The notes: generated by a model from the sequence alone, not told the origin. Shown: positions 32,127 to 44,490, counted from the stretch's first letter. The stretch is DNA of 64,000 nucleotides from Leptoclinus maculatus (GCA_032191485.1 JAVDOI010000040.1:783501-847500); one strand, 5' to 3'. Program-made: numbers and translations.

Positions 32127-32246
32127 TTACTTTGGTTTCTCTTCATAACGCACAAGTCTTTCGCCTTTTACTAAAGACTTCCGTGGAGAGCAACACCAAT
32201 GAGTTCAACCTATTTTTAGCAGGCTTTGCCGTTTGGCTGAGCCTTG
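32127..32246 (+). ncRNA. U5 snRNA, copy 9
   Basis: Full U5 of the C65 class; loop 1, Sm site and hairpin are intact. Confidence 0.92.
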
Positions 32247-32420
32247 TACACTTGTGAAAAGATAAAAAGCTGTCCTTAACTAGACCAAGGTTCTTGACCA
32301 TGGAGTGCTTGGATGGGTGTGCCAACCTGTAGCCACTGCTATGACCCATTGAAAGAACTGCACCATGACAAGGGAGAAATGTGTCAGGAGGTTGACACAG
32401 GAAGCAAACAGTTGGGGGTC

Positions 32421-32609
32421 ATCGCTTCTCGGTCTTTTGGCTAAGATCAAGTGTAGTATCTGTTCTTATCAGTTTAATATCTGATATGTCCTCTATATGA
32501 GGATAACGTATTAAGCAGATTTTTAGCATCGGGAGATGAAAAAGGGGCTTGCTCCGTTCACTCCACGCATTGACCCAGTATTGCAGCATTGCCGGGAACG
32601 GTGCACTCC
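32421..32609 (+). ncRNA. U2 snRNA, copy 9 (class B)
   Basis: Class B (T13, A157). Confidence 0.94.
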
Positions 32610-32713
32610 TCAAATGCCTTGTGGACAACCAAACACCAATCCAAATGGATCAGTCTGTTGATTAACTTCACACTGTAATGAATGACGAAAGTCTCGCTGT
32701 CTATCTTAGAGGC

Positions 32714-32904
32714 TGTGTGTGTGTGATCTGTGTTCTGTGTGTGTTCTCTGTGTTGTGTGATCTGTGTTCTGTGTGTGATCTGGGATTTGTGTTCTGTGTT
32801 CTGTGTGTGATCTGTGTTCTATCTGTGATCTGTGTGTGTTCTGTGTGATCTGTGTTCTGTGTGTGATCTCTGTGTTGTGTGATCTGTGTGATCTGTGTTC
32901 TGTC
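32714..32904 (+). repeat. GT-rich minisatellite, block 10 (collapsed)
   Basis: Only about 190 bp; the 54-bp units are absent. Same as block 15. Confidence 0.9.
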
Positions 32905-33448
32905 TGACGCCCCTCATGGAACATCGCTGTGCTCCCAGCCTCAAATCACTGTATGCATCAGCCCTGACTGCTTGGCGACATTTCCAGCTCTGAATGCCAA
33001 TTTCTGTCCTCCGAGTCAGATTGTGGGTTGAGGTCCTTTTGTAGCCTTTATTTCTTTTGCAGTTTGTCCAGAAAAGTGCAAGCATTGCTGTGCAGCAGTG
33101 TCTGTTGTATGCTGTGAAGCTGTGTGTTGAGTAATGCAAATTGCCCGGGTTCGCCAAGATAAGTGGGTGTGGCCTTGTGGATGTGCCTAAAGTGATTGTG
33201 TGTTCTCACTGATATTTTCCCTTCTTTGTGGGAGAAATGTGTTCCGAAGATTCTTCCATTGTTAGCATGCTTAGGTTTTAGGCTTTCGTTTGGTTGCTGG
33301 GCTGTGTTTGCATTCTCAGAAGCAGAAACAGCTTGTTTGCTGTGTGCTAAATGCTAAAGGACTGCACTCTGGGATTATGCCATCTGGGAACCGTCATCCG
33401 GAGTACTATGTCTGGGAATGCCGCCCCTGCCGCTGTCTCTTCCAACTC

Positions 33449-33612
33449 ATACTTACCTGGCAGGGGAGATACCATGATCAAGAAGGTGGTTCACCCAGGG
33501 CGAGGCCCAGCCATTGCACTCCGGTTGTGCTGACCACTGCGAATTCCCCAAATGTGGGAATCTCGACTGCATAATTTCTGGTAGTGGGGGACTGCGTTCG
33601 CGCTCTCCCCTG
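33449..33612 (+). ncRNA. U1 snRNA, copy 10
   Basis: Canonical U1 in the shortest unit type (1702 bp), where the minisatellite has almost collapsed. Counterpart of copy 15. Confidence 0.95.
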
Positions 33613-33828
33613 ATTGTCATGTTGAAAAAAATATCAAGTGGTTTGTACTTTTGATTGCAGGGGAGGAAATAGTACAATGGAGAATATTGCCCTCTTTAAG
33701 ATGTGGGCAGGAGTATGGGAATGGGTGTGGCTTCAGATTTGGAACAGGGCACGTCAATTTAGGCTTACCATGAGCGTTTTGACTGGGACAACTAGGGACT
33801 TCGGCTGCTCTTGACAAGAGTGCTGGTC

Positions 33829-33948
33829 TTACTTTGGTTTCTCTTCATAACGCACAAGTCTTTCGCCTTTTACTAAAGACTTCCGTGGAGAGCAACACCA
33901 ATGAGTTCAACCTATTTTTAGCAGGCTTTGCCGTTTGGCTGAGCCTTG
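33829..33948 (+). ncRNA. U5 snRNA, copy 10
   Basis: Full U5 of the C65 class; loop 1, Sm site and hairpin are intact. Confidence 0.92.
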
Positions 33949-34122
33949 TACACTTGTGAAAAGATAAAAAGCTGTCCTTAACTAGACCAAGGTTCTTGAC
34001 CATGGAGTGCTTGGATGGGTGTGCCAACCTGTAGCCACTGCTATGACCCATTGAAAGAACTGCACCATGACAAGGGAGAAATGTGTCAGGAGGTTGACAC
34101 AGGAAGCAAACAGTTGGGGGTC

Positions 34123-34311
34123 ATCGCTTCTCGGTCTTTTGGCTAAGATCAAGTGTAGTATCTGTTCTTATCAGTTTAATATCTGATATGTCCTCTATAT
34201 GAGGATAACGTATTAAGCAGATTTTTAGCATCGGGAGATGAAAAAGGGGCTTGCTCCGTTCACTCCACGCATTGACCCAGTATTGCAGCATTGCCGGGAA
34301 CGGTGCACTCC
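34123..34311 (+). ncRNA. U2 snRNA, copy 10 (class B)
   Basis: Class B. By the 10,878-bp offset it is the counterpart of the U2 site at 45001 that the Polinton hit. Confidence 0.94.
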
Positions 34312-34414
34312 TCAAATGCCTTGTGGACAACCAAACACCAATCCAAATGGATCAGTCTGTTGATTAACTTCACACTGTAATGAATGACGAAAGTCTCGCT
34401 GTCTATCTTAGAGG

Positions 34415-35322
34415 CTGTGTGTGTGTGATCTGTGTTCTGTGTGTGTTCTCTGTGTTGTGTGATCTGTGTTCTGTGTGTGATCTGGGATTTGTGTTCTGTG
34501 TTCTGTGTGTGATCTCTGTGTTCTATCTGTGATGTGTGTGATCTGTGTTCCGTGTTCCGTGTGTGATCTCTGTGTTCTATCTGTGATGTGTGTGATCTGT
34601 GTTCCGTGTTCTGTGTGTGATCTCTGTGTTCTATCTGTGATGTGTGTGATCTGTGTTCCGTGTTCTGTGTGTGATCTCTGTGTTCTATCTGTGATGTGTG
34701 TGATCTGTGTTCCGTGTTCCGTGTGTGATCTCTGTGTTCTATCTGTGATGTGTGTGATCTGTGTTCCGTGTTCTGTGTGTGATCTCTGTGTTCTATCTGT
34801 GATGTGTGTGATCTGTGTTCCGTGTTCCGTGTGTGATCTCTGTGATCTGTGTGTGATCTCTGTGTTCTGTGTGTGATCTCTGTGTTCCGTGTGTGATCTC
34901 TGTGTTCTATCTGTGATCTGTGTTTGTTCTGTGTGATCTGTGTTCTGTGTGTGATCTCTGTGTTCTGTGTTCTGTGATGTGTGTGATCTGTGTTCCGTGT
35001 TCCGTGTGTGATCTCTGTGTTCTATCTTTGATCTGTGTGTGATCTCTGTGTTCTGTGTGTGATCTGTGTTCCGTGTGTGATCTCTGTGTTCTGTGTTCTG
35101 TGTGTGATCTGTGTTCTATCTGTGATCTGTGTGTGTTCTGTGTGATCTGTGATCTGTGTGTGATCTCTGTGTTCTGTGTGTGATCTGTGTTCCGTGTGTG
35201 ATCTCTGTGTTCTGTGTTCTGTGTGTGATCTGTGTTCTATCTGTGATCTGTGTTTGTTCTGTGTGATCTGTGTTCTGTGTGTGATCTCTGTGTTGTGTGA
35301 TCTGTGTGATCTGTGTTCTGTC
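34415..35322 (+). repeat. GT-rich minisatellite, block 11
   Basis: About 908 bp, with six 54-bp units and a degenerate second half. Confidence 0.9.
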
Positions 35323-35866
35323 TGACGCCCCTCATGGAACATCGCTGTGCTCCCAGCCTCAAATCACTGTATGCATCAGCCCTGACTGCTTGGCGACATT
35401 TCCAGCTCTGAATGCCAATTTCTGTCCTCCGAGTCAGATTGTGGGTTGAGGTCCTTTTGTAGCCTTTATTTCTTTTGCAGTTTGTCCAGAAAAGTGCAAG
35501 CATTGCTGTGCAGCAGTGTCTGTTGTATGCTGTGAAGCTGTGTGTTGAGTAATGCAAATTGCCCGGGTTCGCCAAGATAAGTGGGTGTGGCCTTCTGGAT
35601 GTGCCTAAAGTGATTGTGTGTTCTCACTGATATTTTCCCTTCTTTGTGGGAGAAATGTGTTCCGAAGATTCTTCCATTGTTAGCATGCTTAGGTTTTAGG
35701 CTTTCGTTTGGTTGCTGGGCTGTGTTTGCATTCTCAGAAGCAGAAACAGCTTGTTTGCTGTGTGCTAAATGCTAAAGGACTGCACTCTGGGATTATGCCA
35801 TCTGGGAACCGTCATCCGGAGTACTATGTCTGGGAATGCCGCCCCTGCCGCTGTCTCTTCCAACTC

Positions 35867-36030
35867 ATACTTACCTGGCAGGGGAGATACCATGATCAAG
35901 AAGGTGGTTCACCCAGGGCGAGGCCCAGCCATTGCACTCCGGTTGTGCTGACCACTGCGAATTCCCCAAATGTGGGAATCTCGACTGCATAATTTCTGGT
36001 AGTGGGGGACTGCGTTCGCGCTCTCCCCTG
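35867..36030 (+). ncRNA. U1 snRNA, copy 11
   Basis: Canonical U1. Its unit is nearly identical in the minisatellite to the next unit, yet the next U1 (copy 12) is the variant class. Confidence 0.95.
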
Positions 36031-36246
36031 ATTGTCATGTTGAAAAAAATATCAAGTGGTTTGTACTTTTGATTGCAGGGGAGGAAATAGTACAATGGAG
36101 AATATTGCCCTCTTTAAGATGTGGGCAGGAGTATGGGAATGGGTGTGGCTTCAGATTTGGAACAGGGCACGTCAATTTAGGCTTACCATGAGCGTTTTGA
36201 CTGGGACAACTAGGGACTTCGGCTGCTCTTGACAAGAGTGCTGGTC

Positions 36247-36366
36247 TTACTTTGGTTTCTCTTCATAACGCACAAGTCTTTCGCCTTTTACTAAAGACTT
36301 CCGTGGAGAGCAACACCAATGAGTTCAACCTATTTTTAGCAGGCTTTGCCGTTTGGCTGAGCCTTG
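36247..36366 (+). ncRNA. U5 snRNA, copy 11
   Basis: Full U5 of the C65 class; loop 1, Sm site and hairpin are intact. Confidence 0.92.
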
Positions 36367-36540
36367 TACACTTGTGAAAAGATAAAAAGCTGTCCTTAAC
36401 TAGACCAAGGTTCTTGACCATGGAGTGCTTGGATGGGTGTGCCAACCTGTAGCCACTGCTATGACCCATTGAAAGAACTGCACCATGACAAGGGAGAAAT
36501 GTGTCAGGAGGTTGACACAGGAAGCAAACAGTTGGGGGTC

Positions 36541-36729
36541 ATCGCTTCTCGGTCTTTTGGCTAAGATCAAGTGTAGTATCTGTTCTTATCAGTTTAATAT
36601 CTGATATGTCCTCTATATGAGGATAACGTATTAAGCAGATTTTTAGCATCGGGAGATGAAAAAGGGGCTTGCTCCGTTCACTCCACGCATTGACCCAGTA
36701 TTGCAGCATTGCCGGGAACGGTGCACTCC
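36541..36729 (+). ncRNA. U2 snRNA, copy 11 (class B)
   Basis: Class B (T13, A157), 2418 bp from the previous copy. Confidence 0.94.
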
Positions 36730-36833
36730 TCAAATGCCTTGTGGACAACCAAACACCAATCCAAATGGATCAGTCTGTTGATTAACTTCACACTGTAATG
36801 AATGACGAAAGTCTCGCTGTCTATCTTAGAGGC

Positions 36834-37722
36834 TGTGTGTGTGTGATCTGTGTTCTGTGTGTGTTCTCTGTGTTGTGTGATCTGTGTTCTGTGTGTGATC
36901 TGGGATTTGTGTTCTGTGTTCTGTGTGTGATCTCTGTGTTCTATCTGTGATGTGTGTGATCTGTGTTCCGTGTTCCGTGTGTGATCTCTGTGTTCTATCT
37001 GTGATGTGTGTGATCTGTGTTCCGTGTTCTGTGTGTGATCTCTGTGTTCTATCTGTGATGTGTGTGATCTGTGTTCCGTGTTCTGTGTGTGATCTCTGTG
37101 TTCTATCTGTGATGTGTGTGATCTGTGTTCCGTGTTCCGTGTGTGATCTCTGTGTTCTATCTGTGATGTGTGTGATCTGTGTTCCGTGTTCTGTGTGTGA
37201 TCTCTGTGTTCTATCTGTGATGTGTGTGATCTGTGTTCCGTGTTCCGTGTGTGATCTCTGTGATCTGTGTGTGATCTCTGTGTTCTGTGTGTGATCTCTG
37301 TGTTCCGTGTGTGATCTCTGTGTTCTATCTGTGATCTGTGTTTGTTCTGTGTGATCTGTGTTCTGTGTGTGATCTCTGTGTTCTGTGTTCTGTGATGTGT
37401 GTGATCTGTGTTCCGTGTTCCGTGTGTGATCTCTGTGTTCTATCTTTGATCTGTGTGTGATCTCTGTGTTCTGTGTGTGATCTGTGTTCCGTGTGTGATC
37501 TCTGTGTTCTGTGTTCTGTGTGTGATCTGTGTGTGTTCTGTGTGATCTGTGATCTGTGTGTGATCTCTGTGTTCTGTGTGTGATCTGTGTTCCGTGTGTG
37601 ATCTCTGTGTTCTGTGTTCTGTGTGTGATCTGTGTTCTATCTGTGATCTGTGTTTGTTCTGTGTGATCTGTGTTCTGTGTGTGATCTCTGTGTTGTGTGA
37701 TCTGTGTGATCTGTGTTCTGTC
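36834..37722 (+). repeat. GT-rich minisatellite, block 12
   Basis: Near-identical to block 11 except for an 18-bp deletion near 37530, indicating a very recent unit duplication. Confidence 0.9.
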
Positions 37723-38266
37723 TGACGCCCCTCATGGAACATCGCTGTGCTCCCAGCCTCAAATCACTGTATGCATCAGCCCTGACTGCTTGGCGACATT
37801 TCCAGCTCTGAATGCCAATTTCTGTCCTCCGAGTCAGATTGTGGGTTGAGGTCCTTTTGTAGCCTTTATTTCTTTTGCAGTTTGTCCAGAAAAGTGCAAG
37901 CATTGCTGTGCAGCAGTGTCTGTTGTATGCTGTGAAGCTGTGTGTTGAGTAATGCAAATTGCCCGGGTTCGCCAAGATAAGTGGGTGTGGCCTTCTGGAT
38001 GTGCCTAAAGTGATTGTGTGTTCTCACTGATATTTTTCCTTCTTTGTGGGAGAAATGTGTTCCGAAGATTCTTCCATTGTTAGCATGCTTAGGTTTTAGG
38101 CTTTCGTTTGGTTGCTGGGCTGTGTTTGCATTCTCAGAAGCAGAAACAGCTTGTTTGCTGTGTGCTAAATGCTAAAGGACTGCACTCTGGGATTATGCCA
38201 TCTGGGAACCGTCATCCGGAGAACTATGTCTGGGAATGCCGCCCCTGCCGCTGTCTCTTCCAACTC

Positions 38267-38430
38267 ATACTTACCTGGCAGGGGAGATACCATGATCAAG
38301 AAGGTGGTTCACCCAGGGCGAGGCCCAGCCATTGCACACCGGTTGTAGTGACCACTGCGAATTCCCCAAATGTGGGAATCTCGACTGCATAATTTCTGGT
38401 AGTGGGGGACTGCGTTCGCGCTCTCCCCTG
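38267..38430 (+). ncRNA. U1 snRNA, copy 12 (variant stem-loop II)
   Basis: Carries the T72A, G81A, C82G triple and is followed by a class C U2, as in copies 4 and 7. Confidence 0.93.
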
Positions 38431-38646
38431 ATTGTCATGTTGAAAAAAATATCAAGTGGTTTGTACTTTTGATTGCAGGGGAGGAAATAGTACAATGGAG
38501 AATATTGCCCTCTTTAAGATGTGGGCAGGAGTATGGGAATGGGTGTGGCTTCAGATTTGGAACAGGGCACGTCAATTTAGGCTTACCATGAGCGTTTTGA
38601 CTGGGACAACTAGGGACTTCGGCTGCTCTTGACAAGAGTGCTGGTC

Positions 38647-38766
38647 TTACTTTGGTTTCTCTTCGTAACGCACAAGTCTTTCGCCTTTTACTAAAGACTT
38701 CCGTGGAGAGGAACACCAATGAGTTCAACCTATTTTTAGCAGGCTTTGCCGTTTGGCTGAGCCTTG
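38647..38766 (+). ncRNA. U5 snRNA, copy 12
   Basis: Full U5 with G65, in the same unit as variant U1 copy 12. Confidence 0.92.
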
Positions 38767-38940
38767 TACACTTGTGAAAAGATAAAAAGCTGTCCTTAAC
38801 TAGACCAAGGTTCTTGACCATGGAGTGCTTGGATGGGTGTGCCAACCTGTAGCCACTGCTATGACCCATTGAAAGAACTGCACCATGACAAGGGAGAAAT
38901 GTGTCAGGAGGTTGACACAGGAAGCAAACAGTTGGGGGTC

Positions 38941-39129
38941 ATCGCTTCTCGGCCTTTTGGCTAAGATCAAGTGTAGTATCTGTTCTTATCAGTTTAATAT
39001 CTGATATGTCCTCTATATGAGGCTAACGTATTAAGCAGATTTTTAGCATCGGGAGATGAAAAAGGGGCTTGCTCCGTTCACTCCACGCATTGACCCGGTA
39101 TTGCAGCATTGTCGGGAACGGTGCACTCC
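38941..39129 (+). ncRNA. U2 snRNA, copy 12 (class C)
   Basis: Class C with C83 and T172. It follows variant U1 copy 12. Confidence 0.94.
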
Positions 39130-39233
39130 TCAAATGCCTTGTGGACAACCAAACACCAATCCAAATGGATCAGTCTGTTGATTAACTTCACACTGTAATG
39201 AATGACGAGAGTCTCGCTGTCTATCTGAGAGGC

Positions 39234-39536
39234 TGTGTGTGATCTGTGTTCTGTGTGTGATCTGTGTTCTGTGTGTGATCTGGGATTTGTGTTCTGTGTT
39301 CTGTGTGTGATCTCTGTGTTCTATCTGTGATGTGTGTGATCTGTGTTCCGTGTTCCGTGTGTGATCTCTGTGTTCTATCTGTGATCTGTGTGTGATCTCT
39401 GTGTTCTGTGTTCTGTGTGTGATCTCTGTGTTCTGTGTGTGATCTGTGTTCTATCTGTGATCTGTGTGTGTTCTGTGTGATCTGTGTTCTGTGTGTGATC
39501 TCTGTGTTGTGTGATCTGTGTGATCTGTGTTCTGTC
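39234..39536 (+). repeat. GT-rich minisatellite, block 13
   Basis: About 303 bp, counterpart of block 8. Confidence 0.9.
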
Positions 39537-40080
39537 TGACGCCCCTCATGGAACATCGCTGTGCTCCCAGCCTCAAATCACTGTATGCATCAGCCCTGAC
39601 TGCTTGGCGACATTTCCAGCTCTGAATGCCAATTTCTGTCCTCCGAGTCAGATTGTGGGTTGAGGTCCTTTTGTAGCCTTTATTTCTTTTGCAGTTTGTC
39701 CAGAAAAGTGCAAGCATTGCTGTGCAGCAGTGTCTGTTGTATGCTGTGAAGCTGTGTGTTGAGTAATGCAAATTGCCCGGGTTCGCCAAGATAAGTGGGT
39801 GTGGCCTTCTGGATGTGCCTAAAGTGATTGTGTGTTCTCACTGATATTTTCCCTTCTTTGTGGGAGAAATGTGTTCCGAAGATTCTTCCATTGTTAGCAT
39901 GCTTAGGTTTTAGGCTTTCGTTTGGTTGCTGGGCTGTGTTTGCATTCTCAGAAGCAGAAACAGCTTGTTTGCTGTGTGCTAAATGCTAAAGGACTGCACT
40001 CTGGGATTATGCCATCTGGGAACCGTCATCCGGAGTACTATGTCTGGGAATGCCGCCCCTGCCGCTGTCTCTTCCAACTC

Positions 40081-40244
40081 ATACTTACCTGGCAGGGGAG
40101 ATACCATGATCAAGAAGGTGGTTCACCCAGGGCGAGGCCCAGCCATTGCACTCCGGTTGTGCTGACCACTGCGAATTCCCCAAATGTGGGAATCTCGACT
40201 GCATAATTTCTGGTAGTGGGGGACTGCGTTCGCGCTCTCCCCTG
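40081..40244 (+). ncRNA. U1 snRNA, copy 13
   Basis: Canonical U1, counterpart of copy 8 in the higher-order repeat. Confidence 0.95.
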
Positions 40245-40460
40245 ATTGTCATGTTGAAAAAAATATCAAGTGGTTTGTACTTTTGATTGCAGGGGAGGAA
40301 ATAGTACAATGGAGAATATTGCCCTCTTTAAGATGTGGGCAGGAGTATGGGAATGGGTGTGGCTTCAGATTTGGAACAGGGCACGTCAATTTAGGCTTAC
40401 CATGAGCGTTTTGACTGGGACAACTAGGGACTTCGGCTGCTCTTGACAAGAGTGCTGGTC

Positions 40461-40580
40461 TTAATTTGGTTTCTCTTCATAACGCACAAGTCTTTCGCCT
40501 TTTACTAAAGACTTCCGTGGAGAGGAACACCAATGAGTTCAACCTATTTTTAGCAGGCTTTGCCGTTTGGCTGAGCCTTG
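40461..40580 (+). ncRNA. U5 snRNA, copy 13
   Basis: U5 with G65 and a C-to-A change at nt 4 (TTAATTTGG), unique in the window. Confidence 0.91.
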
Positions 40581-40754
40581 TACACTTGTGAAAAGATAAA
40601 AAGCTGTCCTTAACTAGACCAAGGTTCTTGACCATGGAGTGCTTGGATGGGTGTGCCAACCTGTAGCCACTGCTATGACCCATTGAAAGAACTGCACCAT
40701 GACAAGGGAGAAATGTGTCAGGAGGTTGACACAGGAAGCAAACAGTTGGGGGTC

Positions 40755-40943
40755 ATCGCTTCTCGGTCTTTTGGCTAAGATCAAGTGTAGTATCTGTTCT
40801 TATCAGTTTAATATCTGATATGTCCTCTATATGAGGATAACGTATTAAGCAGATTTTTAGCATCGGGAGATGAAAAAGGGGCTTGCTCCGTTCACTCCAC
40901 GCATTGACCCAGTATTGCAGCATTGCCGGGAACGGTGCACTCC
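40755..40943 (+). ncRNA. U2 snRNA, copy 13 (class B)
   Basis: Class B (T13, A157). Confidence 0.94.
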
Positions 40944-41048
40944 TCAAATGCCTTGTGGACAACCAAACACCAATCCAAATGGATCAGTCTGTTGATTAAC
41001 TTCACACTGTAATGAATGACGAAAGTCTCGCTGTCTATCTTAGAGGCT

Positions 41049-42080
41049 GTGTGTGTGTGATCTGTGTTCTGTGTGTGTTCTCTGTGTTGTGTGATCTGTG
41101 TTCTGTGTGTGATCTGGGATTTGTGTTCTGTGTTCTGTGTGTGATCTCTGTGTTCTATCTGTGATGTGTGTGATCTGTGTTCCGTGTTCCGTGTGTGATC
41201 TCTGTGTTCTATCTGTGATGTGTGTGATCTGTGTTCCGTGTTCTGTGTGTGATCTCTGTGTTCTATCTGTGATGTGTGTGATCTGTGTTCCGTGTTCTGT
41301 GTGTGATCTCTGTGTTCTATCTGTGATGTGTGTGATCTGTGTTCCGTGTTCCGTGTGTGATCTCTGTGTTCTATCTGTGATGTGTGTGATCTGTGTTCCG
41401 TGTTCTGTGTGTGATCTCTGTGTTCTATCTGTGATGTGTGTGATCTGTGTTCCGTGTTCTGTGTGTGATCTCTGTGTTCTATCTGTGATGTGTGTGATCT
41501 GTGTTCCGTGTTCCGTGTGTGATCTCTGTGATCTGTGTGTGATCTCTGTGTTCTGTGTGTGATCTGTGTTCCGTGTGTGATCTCTGTGTTCTATCTGTGA
41601 TCTGTGTTTGTTCTGTGTGATCTGTGTTCTGTGTGTGATCTCTGTGTTCTATCTGTGATGTGTGTGATCTGTGTTCCGTGTTCTGTGTGTGATCTCTGTG
41701 TTCTATCTGTGATGTGTGTGATCTGTGTTCCGTGTTCTGTGTGTGATCTCTGTGTTCTATCTGTGATGTGTGTGATCTGTGTTCCGTGTTCCGTGTGTGA
41801 TCTCTGTGTTCTATCTGTGATGTGTGTGATCTGTGTTCCGTGTTCTGTGTGTGATCTCTGTGTTCTATCTGTGATGTGTGTGATCTGTGTTCCGTGTTCC
41901 GTGTGTGATCTCTGTGTTCTATCTGTGATCTGTGTGTGATCTCTGTGTTCTGTGTTCTGTGTGTGATCTCTGTGTTCTGTGTGTGATCTGTGTTCTATCT
42001 GTGATCTGTGTGTGTTCTGTGTGATCTGTGTTCTGTGTGTGATCTCTGTGTTGTGTGATCTGTGTGATCTGTGTTCTGTC
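41049..42080 (+). repeat. GT-rich minisatellite, block 14
   Basis: About 1,030 bp, counterpart of block 9 with at least one base difference (CCGTG versus CTGTG near 41398). Confidence 0.92.
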
Positions 42081-42624
42081 TGACGCCCCTCATGGAACAT
42101 CGCTGTGCTCCCAGCCTCAAATCACTGTATGCATCAGCCCTGACTGCTTGGCGACATTTCCAGCTCTGAATGCCAATTTCTGTCCTCCGAGTCAGATTGT
42201 GGGTTGAGGTCCTTTTGTAGCCTTTATTTCTTTTGCAGTTTGTCCAGAAAAGTGCAAGCATTGCTGTGCAGCAGTGTCTGTTGTATGCTGTGAAGCTGTG
42301 TGTTGAGTAATGCAAATTGCCCGGGTTCGCCAAGATAAGTGGGTGTGGCCTTGTGGATGTGCCTAAAGTGATTGTGTATTCTCACTGATATTTTCCCTTC
42401 TTTGTGGGAGAAATGTGTTCCGAAGATTCTTCCATTGTTAGCATGCTTAGGTTTTAGGCTTTCGTTTGGTTGCTGGGCTGTGTTTGCATTCTCAGAAGCA
42501 GAAACAGCTTGTTTGCTGTGTGCTAAATGCTAAAGGACTGCACTCTGGGATTATGCCATCTGGGAACCGTCATCCGGAGTACTATGTCTGGGAATGCCGC
42601 CCCTGCCGCTGTCTCTTCCAACTC

Positions 42625-42788
42625 ATACTTACCTGGCAGGGGAGATACCATGATCAAGAAGGTGGTTCACCCAGGGCGAGGCCCAGCCATTGCACTCCGG
42701 TTGTGCTGACCACTGCGAATTCCCCAAATGTGGGAATCTCGACTGCATAATTTCTGGTAGTGGGGGACTGCGTTCGCGCTCTCCCCTG
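42625..42788 (+). ncRNA. U1 snRNA, copy 14
   Basis: Canonical U1, counterpart of copy 9 in the higher-order repeat. Confidence 0.95.
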
Positions 42789-43004
42789 ATTGTCATGTTG
42801 AAAAAAATATCAAGTGGTTTGTACTTTTGATTGCAGGGGAGGAAATAGTACAATGGAGAATATTGCCCTCTTTAAGATGTGGGCAGGAGTATGGGAATGG
42901 GTGTGGCTTCAGATTTGGAACAGGGCACGTCAATTTAGGCTTACCATGAGCGTTTTGACTGGGACAACTAGGGACTTCGGCTGCTCTTGACAAGAGTGCT
43001 GGTC

Positions 43005-43124
43005 TTACTTTGGTTTCTCTTCATAACGCACAAGTCTTTCGCCTTTTACTAAAGACTTCCGTGGAGAGCAACACCAATGAGTTCAACCTATTTTTAGCAG
43101 GCTTTGCCGTTTGGCTGAGCCTTG
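43005..43124 (+). ncRNA. U5 snRNA, copy 14
   Basis: Full U5 of the C65 class, counterpart of copy 9. Confidence 0.92.
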
Positions 43125-43298
43125 TACACTTGTGAAAAGATAAAAAGCTGTCCTTAACTAGACCAAGGTTCTTGACCATGGAGTGCTTGGATGGGTGTGC
43201 CAACCTGTAGCCACTGCTATGACCCATTGAAAGAACTGCACCATGACAAGGGAGAAATGTGTCAGGAGGTTGACACAGGAAGCAAACAGTTGGGGGTC

Positions 43299-43487
43299 AT
43301 CGCTTCTCGGTCTTTTGGCTAAGATCAAGTGTAGTATCTGTTCTTATCAGTTTAATATCTGATATGTCCTCTATATGAGGATAACGTATTAAGCAGATTT
43401 TTAGCATCGGGAGATGAAAAAGGGGCTTGCTCCGTTCACTCCACGCATTGACCCAGTATTGCAGCATTGCCGGGAACGGTGCACTCC
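43299..43487 (+). ncRNA. U2 snRNA, copy 14 (class B)
   Basis: Class B (T13, A157). Confidence 0.94.
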
Positions 43488-43591
43488 TCAAATGCCTTGT
43501 GGACAACCAAACACCAATCCAAATGGATCAGTCTGTTGATTAACTTCACACTGTAATGAATGACGAAAGTCTCGCTGTCTATCTTAGAGGC

Positions 43592-43782
43592 TGTGTGTGT
43601 GTGATCTGTGTTCTGTGTGTGTTCTCTGTGTTGTGTGATCTGTGTTCTGTGTGTGATCTGGGATTTGTGTTCTGTGTTCTGTGTGTGATCTGTGTTCTAT
43701 CTGTGATCTGTGTGTGTTCTGTGTGATCTGTGTTCTGTGTGTGATCTCTGTGTTGTGTGATCTGTGTGATCTGTGTTCTGTC
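43592..43782 (+). repeat. GT-rich minisatellite, block 15 (collapsed)
   Basis: About 190 bp, counterpart of block 10. Confidence 0.9.
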
Positions 43783-44326
43783 TGACGCCCCTCATGGAAC
43801 ATCGCTGTGCTCCCAGCCTCAAATCACTGTATGCATCAGCCCTGACTGCTTGGCGACATTTCCAGCTCTGAATGCCAATTTCTGTCCTCCGAGTCAGATT
43901 GTGGGTTGAGGTCCTTTTGTAGCCTTTATTTCTTTTGCAGTTTGTCCAGAAAAGTGCAAGCATTGCTGTGCAGCAGTGTCTGTTGTATGCTGTGAAGCTG
44001 TGTGTTGAGTAATGCAAATTGCCCGGGTTCGCCAAGATAAGTGGGTGTGGCCTTGTGGATGTGCCTAAAGTGATTGTGTGTTCTCACTGATATTTTCCCT
44101 TCTTTGTGGGAGAAATGTGTTCCGAAGATTCTTCCATTGTTAGCATGCTTAGGTTTTAGGCTTTCGTTTGGTTGCTGGGCTGTGTTTGCATTCTCAGAAG
44201 CAGAAACAGCTTGTTTGCTGTGTGCTAAATGCTAAAGGACTGCACTCTGGGATTATGCCATCTGGGAACCGTCATCCGGAGTACTATGTCTGGGAATGCC
44301 GCCCCTGCCGCTGTCTCTTCCAACTC

Positions 44327-44490
44327 ATACTTACCTGGCAGGGGAGATACCATGATCAAGAAGGTGGTTCACCCAGGGCGAGGCCCAGCCATTGCACTCC
44401 GGTTGTGCTGACCACTGCGAATTCCCCAAATGTGGGAATCTCGACTGCATAATTTCTGGTAGTGGGGGACTGCGTTCGCGCTCTCCCCTG
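44327..44490 (+). ncRNA. U1 snRNA, copy 15
   Basis: Canonical U1 in the unit whose U2 was hit by the Polinton. It is the last U1 before the element. Confidence 0.95.

Larger units (their letters stand above)
26845..34122 (+). repeat. Higher-order repeat, copy 1
   Basis: The block from the end of minisatellite 7 to the U2 at 34123 recurs at a constant offset of 10,878 bp (for example 28355/39234 at the block start, 30259/41137 and 32706/43584). It holds four U1 (copies 7-10), four U5 and three U2 genes. It differs from copy 2 by a patch at about 29391-29717 and a few single bases. Confidence 0.88.
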
